The position numbers were made by a program, and so were the translations under genes. Of a DNA stretch of 64,000 bases, positions 54,763 through 62,910 are shown piece by piece; the first letter of the stretch is position 1, and every line of letters begins with the position of its first letter. The notes under the pieces were generated by a model. That model searched no databases, had not been told where the DNA came from, and saw only the letters and a program-made list of their open reading frames with translations. The DNA comes from Bacteroidetes bacterium 43-93 (GTDB taxonomy: Bacteria; Bacteroidota; Bacteroidia; Chitinophagales; Chitinophagaceae). The stretch is from assembly GCA_001897855.1 (NCBI GenBank), contig MKUO01000007.1:330079-394078 (forward strand). The letters run 5' to 3'.

Positions 54763-55147
54763 TATAAAAACATCCGCTGCCAATAAGGAAGTTGTTACTG
54801 ACCTGACTCGCAAACTAGGCTTGGGCCCTGAAAATGTAATAGCTAGATTGGCAATGTGTTATTCGTTATCGACTGATACAAAGTTCACAGTAAAGGATGT
54901 GCAAGATTCTAAGGGAAAGGAATATAGCCGAAATGTTTTGTTTGGTGTTAACTTTCCTCATTACTTGGCTATGATATGCACACATTACCAAGTATATAAA
55001 ACAGACAAGGATATACCCAAATATATCAAGATGCACATCGACCATGGTTTGCAGCTTATTGATGAGGAACTTAGACGTAATATTACTTTAACAGGGTTCG
55101 ACTTTATGGTTCACAAAATTGAAGCGGGGCTGAGTTGTTTTAAATAG
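54746..55147 (+). CDS. dndE: DNA sulfur modification protein DndE
   Basis: 133 residues, a usual DndE length. It opens FASIKTSAANKEVVTDLTRKLG and is helical and rather basic; the motif NVIARLAMCYSLS and the closing GFDFMVHKIEAGLSC fit the family. DndE is reported to bind nicked DNA and to complete the Dnd complex. The start overlaps the end of dndD and its stop lies 5 bases before the next gene, so all belong to one operon. Confidence 0.9.
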   Translation: MSTFASIKTSAANKEVVTDLTRKLGLGPENVIARLAMCYSLSTDTKFTVKDVQDSKGKEYSRNVLFGVNFPHYLAMICTHYQVYKTDKDIPKYIKMHIDHGLQLIDEELRRNITLTGFDFMVHKIEAGLSCFK

Positions 55148-55152
55148 TACTT

Positions 55153-57327
55153 ATGAGCAAAGTAGAGAACGTGCGTTTTTCTGTTGATGCCGGGATCATT
55201 AACCGCCTTGGCGTTGAATTGGTAAGCAAATCGGAAACAGCAGTTTCTGAGCTTATCAAGAACGCATATGATGCTGATGCAAATCATGTATATGTAACTT
55301 TCTATGATGCTAGTAGAAATGAGGGAGGCACCTTAACTATAGATGATGATGGCTCAGGAATGACCAAGCAGCAGCTTATCTCAGGATTTATGAGGCTGGC
55401 TACATCCGACAAACTACATCATCCAGTTTCAGAGAAATTCAATAGACCCAGGGCAGGGAAAAAGGGAATTGGCCGGTTTGCTACTCAGCGGCTAGGTGAA
55501 CGTCTTGTTATCACCACTCAAACCGCGACTGCAAAGACGGCGTACCAGCTAACTATAGACTGGAACAAATATCAAGCTGATATCGAAATTACATCTGTCA
55601 ACAACGCTTTAAGAGTTGTGCCAAAAACAAAGCCGCATGGCACAACTCTTACTATAGAATTTCTGCGAGACACTTGGAGCGAAGCAGATATCAAGAGAGT
55701 ATATAGATATGTGTCCGAATTGATACAGCCAAACCTTCTTAAGGTTTCCAATAAATCTATCGTGCAGGAGGATCGATCTGAGGCTTTCGAGGTTACTTTT
55801 CGCCAGAACAAAGACAAGGAGCCGATAGCAGATGTTCAGACGATGATATTTGATCGTGCGATTCTGGTCATAAGCGGCTATATTGATAAAAATGGATATG
55901 GCTTTTGCAAAGTGGACAGTAAAAAGTTCAAATTGTCAGACACAATCAAAATCAGTAGCGATTCTAAAGGTAATATAGTGCGGCCATTTCAAGCCTTGAA
56001 GGGAAGTAGTGTTGTATTTAAAGTTTACTACTTCATTGGCGACAAAGCTGAGTTTTATTACCAGAACGTCTCCAAAATGGAACTAAAAGGTGTCATGGAT
56101 CATCTGAAAAAGGATGGTGGCGTAAAGATATACCGGAATGGGTTTAAAGTTGCACCGTACGGAGATAAAGGTAACGACTGGTTGGAGATTTCTAAAAAGA
56201 CACGAATTGGAAGCGGCGTACCTTTTACCAACAATAATCTCATTGGATTTGTACAAATAAATGACAGCGGAAAGATATTTTTTGAAGAGATAGCCGGAAG
56301 GGAGGGCATTATTGAAAAGGAAGCCTTCAGGAACTTACAGTCCTTTGTTTCGATCGCTATAGAAGCCGGCTTTCGAAATTTCGTATCTAAGTTCAAAAAA
56401 TCAACTGCCTACAAGGAAGCCAATAAAAAAAGTGCTGCTCCGGTTACCCAACAGACTGTTCAGGCAACCCTCTCTCAAATACAAAAAGCTTCTGAAACAT
56501 TATCAGCAGATGATAAGACTGAAGAACAGAAAGCTAAGGCTACAGAGACTATCAATAAGGCGGTTGAATCATTGACCAAACAGACAAATACAGTTGTTGG
56601 TGAGCTGGAGATGTTACGGGTTTTAGCCGGTGTTGGGTTAACGATCGGAGAGTTCATACACGAAGTGAAACAATTCACGCCGTCGTTCAGTGGCTATATA
56701 ACAAATCTAAAAGGCAAAAAATTGGGCCCGGAGGTAACTTCTATCCTCAGCAATATGCAAGATGTCTTTACCTCATTTCAATCCTACACAGCATACTTTG
56801 ATGCAACTATTTCTCAGAACGTTTTGCGAGAGTTGCACCCTATCGATCTTAGGGATGCTGTAGAAGCTTTCGAGAAGATTGTGAAGTCAGACCTGGTAAG
56901 ACGTGGTATTGAGCTTAAGACCGAATTCAAAGGGTGGGATCTTCTTACGCAACCAATGCACGTGTCAGAATGGAATACCATTTTGCAAAACCTGTATTCC
57001 AACTCCAAAAAGGCAATTCTAAGAACCGGAAGAAAAGGAAAAATACTGATCAAATGCGGCAAGTCTGAAGAAAAACTAGTCCTTTCATTTTGCGATAACG
57101 GTGATGGTATAGAAGAACAGTACCATTCTCGAATTTTCGATGCATTTTATACATCATCTACACCAGTTTCATCTGCAACAACCAATGAAGTGACAGGCAC
57201 TGGTCTAGGTTTACATATTCTTAAGCAAATAATTGTCAATAGACACGGTAAAATTTTTATTGACGAGCCCTTTGGAATTTATAAAACTTGTATTAGTATA
57301 GAGTTACCATTGTACGTCGAAAACTAA
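55153..57327 (+). CDS. double GHKL ATPase with histidine-kinase module, Dnd-associated
   Basis: 724 residues. Residues 1-180 are an Hsp90/MutL/MORC-like ATPase: SELIKNAYDADANHVYV (Asn/Glu box), IDDDGSGMTKQQL and GKKGIGRFATQRLGERL. The middle region (about 200-430) is unassigned. From about 490 it looks like a histidine kinase: H-box LTIGEFIHEVKQFTPS with His503, N-box LQNLYSNSKKAIL, G1 FCDNGDGIEE and G2 VTGTGLGLHIL. So there are two separate ATP-binding folds in one chain and a likely phosphorylatable His. No TM or signal, so it is a cytosolic sensor. It follows dndE by 5 bases and precedes a receiver-domain gene by 5. The position is where dndF would be expected. Function in restriction is inferred. 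Confidence 0.85.
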   Translation: MSKVENVRFSVDAGIINRLGVELVSKSETAVSELIKNAYDADANHVYVTFYDASRNEGGTLTIDDDGSGMTKQQLISGFMRLATSDKLHHPVSEKFNRPRAGKKGIGRFATQRLGERLVITTQTATAKTAYQLTIDWNKYQADIEITSVNNALRVVPKTKPHGTTLTIEFLRDTWSEADIKRVYRYVSELIQPNLLKVSNKSIVQEDRSEAFEVTFRQNKDKEPIADVQTMIFDRAILVISGYIDKNGYGFCKVDSKKFKLSDTIKISSDSKGNIVRPFQALKGSSVVFKVYYFIGDKAEFYYQNVSKMELKGVMDHLKKDGGVKIYRNGFKVAPYGDKGNDWLEISKKTRIGSGVPFTNNNLIGFVQINDSGKIFFEEIAGREGIIEKEAFRNLQSFVSIAIEAGFRNFVSKFKKSTAYKEANKKSAAPVTQQTVQATLSQIQKASETLSADDKTEEQKAKATETINKAVESLTKQTNTVVGELEMLRVLAGVGLTIGEFIHEVKQFTPSFSGYITNLKGKKLGPEVTSILSNMQDVFTSFQSYTAYFDATISQNVLRELHPIDLRDAVEAFEKIVKSDLVRRGIELKTEFKGWDLLTQPMHVSEWNTILQNLYSNSKKAILRTGRKGKILIKCGKSEEKLVLSFCDNGDGIEEQYHSRIFDAFYTSSTPVSSATTNEVTGTGLGLHILKQIIVNRHGKIFIDEPFGIYKTCISIELPLYVEN

Positions 57328-57332
57328 TTACC

Positions 57333-58439
57333 ATGAGTGCTCGCTATATGTATATTGATGACCAGCCAGATAAGGCTGGAGGCATTGAAGCAGGCTTATC
57401 TGCCACGGACTACCTTAAGGTCAAACTTTTCCCTGCAGAAACCTGGAGTAAACAAATACAAACCATATTCGAGTCGAGAAAGGATTTTAACGGTTTACTA
57501 CTAGACCTACAATTAAGAATACCTGAAGGCGAGCTGATGTATGATGCCCCGGCGTTAGCCCAACAGCTACGCAACCTTGCGAAGGAAGGAAAGTTAGAAG
57601 ATTGGCCAATCATATTGTGCACTACCGATGACCTTTTTCTACAGATGTACGACAAAAGCACGAATGATGATCTATTCGACAGGATTTTCTACAAGGAGAA
57701 CTGGTCACCTTCGGTATGCAAAAGGGATCTGCTAGAATTTGAATCTCTTGCCATAGGATACGATCGTATCAAAGCTGCTATTCGAGATAATCTTGGTATC
57801 GCAGGCCTATTAAATTCAGACAGTAAAGCAATTATCACTCAAGTTGCTGACAAATTGCCAGAGGCAAAAACAGTACATAGCATTGCGGCCTTTCTCCTTA
57901 AACAACTGGTCATTAAGCCAGGCCTTTTGATTGATGAAGATATCTTAGCGATAAGACTTGGTGTTGATGCTCAAAAATCTGACTGGGAGGCACTTAAAGC
58001 AACCTTTGACAGTTTTCGTTATAAAGGTGTTTTTTCTGATGGCTGGAGCAGGTGGTGGATAGGTGATATTATGAAATGGTGGCGTCAGATATCGGAAGGC
58101 GGTTCATTACGCAATTCGAAAGCTGAAGATAAAGTCAAACTCCTTCAGCAGGTTACGAAGATCACCAATATTACGCCCATTGCAATTCCTGACCACCACT
58201 CTCAGAGTAGCTTTTGGTATAAGTGTAATATCACTAAAACTCCACTAAATAGCGATGATGGCATTTTAATCAAAGGGCAGGACAAGAACTTTGACTGGCA
58301 AGATAAGGAGTATATATCCATGTACCATATCTGGACTGCTGCCAGCAAAAAGAAGGAAGATGAGATATTAAACAAAGTTTCATCGACGGACGCCGATAAA
58401 ATTAAAGACATTTTTGGCCTGAAAAGGAAGAGCATATGA
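57333..58439 (+). CDS. receiver-domain protein with unassigned C-terminal domain, Dnd-associated
   Basis: 368 residues. Residues 1-125 form a REC domain with all expected active residues: D9/D10 (YMYIDDQPDKAG), phospho-acceptor D58 (GLLLDLQLRIPEG), T97/T98 (ILCTTDDL) and K121 (IFYKENW). The remaining 240 residues match no output domain I know; they contain WSRWWIGDIMKWWRQI, a very Trp-rich stretch, and a charged C-terminus. No HTH of the OmpR, LuxR or Fis type is seen, so it is unlikely to be an ordinary transcription factor. It is the obvious phosphotransfer partner for the preceding kinase. Confidence 0.8.
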   Translation: MSARYMYIDDQPDKAGGIEAGLSATDYLKVKLFPAETWSKQIQTIFESRKDFNGLLLDLQLRIPEGELMYDAPALAQQLRNLAKEGKLEDWPIILCTTDDLFLQMYDKSTNDDLFDRIFYKENWSPSVCKRDLLEFESLAIGYDRIKAAIRDNLGIAGLLNSDSKAIITQVADKLPEAKTVHSIAAFLLKQLVIKPGLLIDEDILAIRLGVDAQKSDWEALKATFDSFRYKGVFSDGWSRWWIGDIMKWWRQISEGGSLRNSKAEDKVKLLQQVTKITNITPIAIPDHHSQSSFWYKCNITKTPLNSDDGILIKGQDKNFDWQDKEYISMYHIWTAASKKKEDEILNKVSSTDADKIKDIFGLKRKSI

Positions 58440-59200
58440 TTGCTGTAAAAGAATTGATGGTCCGGCATCATAAGCTATTGACAGAATTGAATACATCATT
58501 CATTCAGGAACATGGATCTCCGCTATTTATTGACTTAGCCAAGCTAGCTGAATGCTGCAATTCCTGCGATGTTGATGATGATACCATCACATATGATGCA
58601 CCCAAAATAACAGTAAGAAACTACTTTCCACCAGCACATACGATTCCCGCTAGCAATAGCCACGGAATTCAACACATCGACATTGCATTATCGTTAAACA
58701 ACATTACTATTCGGAAACCGGCAGCCAAAATACAGGACCCTTTAACTCGCCTTGATGGATTCGATATAACGTTACAGACACAACACAACCACCCCAACTA
58801 TTATTATGCCTCCTGGCATTTAGATAAGAGAATTGTGAGTGAGCGGTACTCATTGATCGAGCCCGAGTATCATTTGACATTCGGTGGCAGAAATATGGAA
58901 AAATTGTACGCTCAAAATATGGACTTTGGTTCAGCACTAATTGTGCGGGCACCGAGAATTATGCATCCTCCAATGGATGTAATTTTGGGAATTGATTTTA
59001 TTTTGAATCAATTTATTGACCGAGAGTACAGTGGCGATATATTGGAAAATGTCAGTTATAGGGATATTGTTTCAACAATGAGAGGATACCTCTGGAAACC
59101 GTTTGCAACAGGTCTGGCTAAGAATTTTTACACTTCATGGAACGATAGCCATAATCTATCGTTTGACGATGAATTTTGTAAAAACGTAGTTGGAGACTAA
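58436..59200 (+). CDS. Dnd-associated protein of unknown function
   Basis: 254 residues. Its ATG overlaps the previous stop (ATGA), so translation is coupled. Mixed alpha/beta and soluble, with aromatic and His-rich segments (IPASNSHGIQHIDIALS, TQHNHPNYYYASWHLDKR, HLTFGGRNMEKLYAQ, RAPRIMHPPMDVILGIDF). I recognise no domain or catalytic motif; the conserved-looking His residues could bind metal. Tight coupling to the receiver protein says they work together, possibly as a heteromer or as effector and controller. Confidence 0.7.
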   Translation: MIAVKELMVRHHKLLTELNTSFIQEHGSPLFIDLAKLAECCNSCDVDDDTITYDAPKITVRNYFPPAHTIPASNSHGIQHIDIALSLNNITIRKPAAKIQDPLTRLDGFDITLQTQHNHPNYYYASWHLDKRIVSERYSLIEPEYHLTFGGRNMEKLYAQNMDFGSALIVRAPRIMHPPMDVILGIDFILNQFIDREYSGDILENVSYRDIVSTMRGYLWKPFATGLAKNFYTSWNDSHNLSFDDEFCKNVVGD

Positions 59201-59253
59201 GTAGTTGACTAATAATTCAATTATATGTATTTTGAGTTGCAGACTATCCCTAC

Positions 59254-60063
59254 ATGCCAAAGACAACTATAAAAGAGGCGATAATAGCTGTGCTGACGCG
59301 AGTCGGTAAGCCACTATCTATTAAAGAAATCTACGCGAAAATTATTGAGTGGGACTACTATAGATTTCGCGCAGAGAGACCGGAGGGAATAGTTGCCGTC
59401 GAAATTAGGCGTCATGCCAAAGGTGTCGAATTTCCAACTGCTCATCCTAATAAATATTATCAAATACAACCCGATGGAAGGTTCTGGTTGTTAGACGAAT
59501 CAATTGAACCAGATGTACCAGTTAATACCAACCCGACTAATGGGATAATACATCCTATTAGCGAAACGATTAAAAGGCAGCATCAGCAATATATTGCGGA
59601 GTTTAAATTGCAAATTATTAGCCAGCTAAAGGAGATTGATCCTCAGACGTTTGAAGCTTTTTCAAAAAAACTTTTGGAGGTATATGGATTCAAGGACATG
59701 CAAGTCACACAGTATTCTAAAGATGGCGGCATTGACGGATATGGGAAGCTGAAAGTAGGAATAACACATTTGAATGTTGCGTTTCAATCAAAACGGTGGA
59801 AGCAAAATACGGTATCGAAAAAAGAGATACAGTCTTTCAGAGGCGATATCCAAGGGAAATTCGAGCAAGGCATTTATTTCACAACATCTATTTTCTCTAA
59901 AGACGCGAAGACGGTAAGCATACAAAAAGGTGCAGTTCCAATTATTCTTATAGATGGTGCAACAATCATTGATATAATGGTTGATAAAAAATTTGGTATA
60001 GAGGTTGAGAATTTGCCAATTTATGTTAATGCTCTGGACAGAGCTTTAACGGAAGAATTATAA
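59254..60063 (+). CDS. HARE-HTH / Mrr-type restriction endonuclease
   Basis: 269 residues. The first 80 are a HARE-HTH-like winged helix (KEAIIAVLTRVGKPLSIKEI, then RFWLLDES), a domain tied to modified-DNA recognition and restriction. From about 125 comes an Mrr-like PD-(D/E)xK nuclease: FEAFSKKLLEVYGFKDMQVT, catalytic DGGIDGYGKLKV and AFQSKRWKQNT (D...QxK), then RGDIQGKFEQGIYFTTS. It should cut DNA. It closes the Dnd operon after a 53-base gap, with GTATTTTGAG upstream as a possible extra promoter. No sulfur-binding domain is visible, so phosphorothioate sensing may come from its partners. Confidence 0.88.
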   Translation: MPKTTIKEAIIAVLTRVGKPLSIKEIYAKIIEWDYYRFRAERPEGIVAVEIRRHAKGVEFPTAHPNKYYQIQPDGRFWLLDESIEPDVPVNTNPTNGIIHPISETIKRQHQQYIAEFKLQIISQLKEIDPQTFEAFSKKLLEVYGFKDMQVTQYSKDGGIDGYGKLKVGITHLNVAFQSKRWKQNTVSKKEIQSFRGDIQGKFEQGIYFTTSIFSKDAKTVSIQKGAVPIILIDGATIIDIMVDKKFGIEVENLPIYVNALDRALTEEL

Positions 60064-60494
60064 TGTCTGCCTATAATCATTCCATAATTTGCTCCACTCA
60101 TGGTCCATTGGTCGACATACCTAATCAATGTAATAACATTGTCTGATTTTTAGCTTTTTTAGATCCACTGATGATACAATATCGTCATGGTTTAGAATTG
60201 CATCAGGTATCCAGTCTGTAGATTATAACAGTATGCTATTTGACGAAAGTACTACATGATGTCGGCCCGCTTACGAATATGAAACGTAAAGTCAGAATTT
60301 AACGCTAAGCTATTAAAAGGGCTTACGATATTTTCATTCATATGGGGAGGCCTAGAAGCTCTCATCTCCTCTTTGAAATTACGTCCTTGTCCCTATAGGG
60401 GAGGAAAGATCAATTTTGCCCAACAACTATTTCTAAAAATTTTGCAAAATATAAAAAACATTATCTTAAATTAAGGTAAAAACACAATTTCACT
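60064..60494. other. intergenic region between the restriction module and the DndB-like pair
   Basis: 431 bases with many stops in all frames and no recognised gene. The right part has two palindromes (60439-60450 and 60461-60479) just before the next start. There is no clear terminator after the Mrr gene. Confidence 0.45.
60439..60479. promoter_or_regulatory. operator-like palindromes before the DndB-like operon
   Basis: ATTTTGCAAAAT (perfect 12-base palindrome, 60439-60450) and TTATCTTAA-A-TTAAGGTAA (8 of 9 pairs, 60461-60479). The second ends 15 bases before the ATG, so a bound protein would cover the expected transcription start. Their sequence differs from the palindrome at dndA. Confidence 0.4.
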
Positions 60495-61079
60495 ATGCGT
60501 TTTAGTATCGTGACTACCGAAGAGAAGAAATTTCTAAAAGAAGTTGAGTTATCAAATAATACAGATATTTCATTTTGGAAGGTCAATAATATAATAATCC
60601 CAGCTATCACAATATTCCTGACAATCATTGTCTATGCTGCATTCAAACACAGACATGAGCAGCCATGGGAATTTGTGGCATTTGTAAACCTCATATTGAA
60701 TGGCTCGATACCAATGATAGCCCTTAATAGATTGAGCGGAATAGGTATATATCTTTTTAAGTATGACAAAAGTAAAGAGAAGGAGCTTGGAATAAGTGAC
60801 ACCTATCCCTTAAGGACAAGAATGTTTTTTTGGCTCTTTTTTTTGGTAGTCAGTACAGCAATTCTTTACATGTATCAAGTTATAAATAATCCGTTTACCT
60901 CATCTTGGTGGCTGTTGGTAATATTTTTACTCTCGATAACATCCGTTTATACATCTATTACTTTGGCAAAAAATATTTTTTTGCTTCAGGAAAAAATGCT
61001 TGAAAATACTTTCTATGACTCTGTCAACGAGGAAGCACAAAAGAGAAAAGACCATCTTGAAAATAAATACGGCAAATAG
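60495..61079 (+). CDS. four-TM membrane protein next to a DndB-like gene
   Basis: 194 residues with four predicted TM helices (NIIIPAITIFLTIIVYAAF, FVAFVNLILNGSIPMIAL, MFFWLFFLVVSTAILYMY, WWLLVIFLLSITSVYTSITL), a cytosolic-looking basic loop between helices 2 and 3, and a charged coiled C-terminus (EEAQKRKDHLENKYGK). No family recognised. It ends 2 bases before the DGQHR gene, so the two are translated together. A membrane protein coupled to a DndB-like protein could be a sensor or effector of abortive infection; this is a guess from context. Confidence 0.7.
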   Translation: MRFSIVTTEEKKFLKEVELSNNTDISFWKVNNIIIPAITIFLTIIVYAAFKHRHEQPWEFVAFVNLILNGSIPMIALNRLSGIGIYLFKYDKSKEKELGISDTYPLRTRMFFWLFFLVVSTAILYMYQVINNPFTSSWWLLVIFLLSITSVYTSITLAKNIFLLQEKMLENTFYDSVNEEAQKRKDHLENKYGK

Positions 61080-61081
61080 TT

Positions 61082-62398
61082 ATGCTGCATAATAATGTCA
61101 TTCAGGCTCAAAAGGTTCAACAGAACAATCAGGAATTTTATGTCGCAGTTTTCGCGATCAATAGGGTTCTGGAATTTACTAAATTTACTGAAAGGCTCAT
61201 TGTTGGTTTCGATGACAGCAATATACCGATTTACAATCCCGAGATTCAAAGACGAGTTGAAAATACTAGGGTTGAAAAAATTGCAGATTTTTTAATTAAT
61301 GATCCCGATGCGTTGTTTCCAACTAACATAGTGGTTTCCATTCCAAGTGCGGTAATTGAATCAATAAATAACATCTCTAACACAACAATAGAAATCGGGC
61401 TGAGCAGTAAGGTTTTTTCTGAAGTGAAAAGGCATGACGGCGACGTATATTTAACTGTGATTGATGGACAGCATAGAATTCGGGGAATAGAGCGAGCAAT
61501 ATACAGGCTTCAAAGTGACATAGAAAACATCAACAGAATTTTGGCTAACAGCAAGAATGATAAACTCGAAAGAAAACGGTCTGACTCTGCTAGGTTGCTT
61601 GCGAATTTGATGAATCTTAATTTAATAGTTACTTTCTTTATTGACCCCACTCTTGAGTTCCAAGCAATGGTTTTTTCTACCATCAATAGAACACAGAAAT
61701 CGGTACCTCAAAGTCTTGTATATAGTCTGTTTGGGCTTACCGAGAACGATTCACCTCAAAAGACAGCTCTACAAATTGTTCTTGCACTAAATAGTTTTGA
61801 GAAATCACCATTCTTTGATCGCGTTAAACTACATGGAGGTAACTATGGTCGAAACCAAAGTCCACCCTTGACCCAGGCAATGATGGTTAAGTCCATAATA
61901 GATTTAATATGCACTAACTTGAGAGACGCAGAAAATGATAGATTTCGTCCCCGCACGGAATTATTAAAAAATGCGAGTCCGAACTTACCATTCCGAAAAT
62001 ATTATGCACAGAATAATGATAATTTTATCACTGACATATTATTCTCCTTTTTCACCGCAGTTAAAGATGTATTTAGCTCTGACGGATTTAGCTATTGGGA
62101 GTTTACTGAGAATACAAAACCTGCTAATATTCTTCAAACAACAGTTGGATATCAAGCATTATTGGATATACTTGTAGACATTCTAAAAGAGATTCAGGAA
62201 AATGAAAAAGATACGGTTGGAATATACAAGTCATATTTGGGAAAAGCAACTAACCTAAATTTTGAGAACGTGAGTCGATATCCTTTTACAAGTAAATCCA
62301 GAAAGATTCTGTATTATGATTTGAGTCTGGCAATTTGGCCCGCAGTATCAGACGCAGATGTGAGGATATCAAAGCTCTATTCTGTATTAAACAGGTAG
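61082..62398 (+). CDS. dndB: DndB-like DGQHR-domain protein
   Basis: 438 residues, somewhat longer than typical DndB. The family signature is at residues 128-132 (VIDGQHRIRGIERAIY), and MVFSTINRTQKSVPQSLVYS is the usual second conserved block. DndB proteins repress dnd transcription and share the DGQHR fold with phage and stand-alone proteins. Here it lies 7.3 kb from dndA and downstream of a TM-protein gene rather than next to dndC, so it may be the Dnd regulator moved, or a separate DGQHR system. Basic and soluble. The symbol is given with that caution. Confidence 0.75.
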   Translation: MLHNNVIQAQKVQQNNQEFYVAVFAINRVLEFTKFTERLIVGFDDSNIPIYNPEIQRRVENTRVEKIADFLINDPDALFPTNIVVSIPSAVIESINNISNTTIEIGLSSKVFSEVKRHDGDVYLTVIDGQHRIRGIERAIYRLQSDIENINRILANSKNDKLERKRSDSARLLANLMNLNLIVTFFIDPTLEFQAMVFSTINRTQKSVPQSLVYSLFGLTENDSPQKTALQIVLALNSFEKSPFFDRVKLHGGNYGRNQSPPLTQAMMVKSIIDLICTNLRDAENDRFRPRTELLKNASPNLPFRKYYAQNNDNFITDILFSFFTAVKDVFSSDGFSYWEFTENTKPANILQTTVGYQALLDILVDILKEIQENEKDTVGIYKSYLGKATNLNFENVSRYPFTSKSRKILYYDLSLAIWPAVSDADVRISKLYSVLNR

Positions 62399-62910
62399 GC
62401 TTTGAGAACCTTTTTCTGCTAACGATCAGAATCTGAATATACAAAAATACATGAGACATTCTGTATCTGAAACTTGCCAAAAGTGTGGTGTAATATTAGA
62501 GTCTATCATGATCAAAATCTTTTAATCGACCACCTTGTATTGTTATACGATGATGTCGTTTGGGAAATAGTTTGGTGCGAATAATCTTGGTGACACAGGC
62601 AATAATTGAAGAAAATGCACTTCCAAAAATCTGGCTCACACTTACTTGAGTTATCTACAAAGAGGAAAAACGTGTTTTTCCAATAGCCTGCTTACCTATA
62701 CCACCCAGCATAGTGGTCTAATGAATACAATCGAATTCTTCTCGACCATATTGGCATTTGTACATGTATAAACACATGAAGCTTATCAGTAAATAACAAA
62801 AAGTTATTTGCCACAGAACTGCGGGTATTTCGCTAAGGACCGAAAATACCGTTCTAAAAACTCTTTTTCTCTGCCCATTACCCATATACTCGCTTTTTAA
62901 AAGCAATTTT
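62399..62910. other. gene-free stretch, possibly decayed
   Basis: 512 bases without an ORF I can support. A short open frame near 62451-62525 reads SVSETCQKCGVILES with a CxxCG knuckle before a stop, and a later frame reads LVLLYDDVVWEIVW, as if fragments of a former gene. The last 60 bases contain the likely promoter of the next gene. No repeat related to R1-R3 is seen. Confidence 0.4.

Noticed and set aside
50082-60063. dndFGH, sspE or Pbe-type restriction genes
   Set aside because: None of the proteins after dndE shows the features I associate with these (for example a DndH-type FtsK/HerA-like translocase); the GHKL/REC/Mrr set is different.
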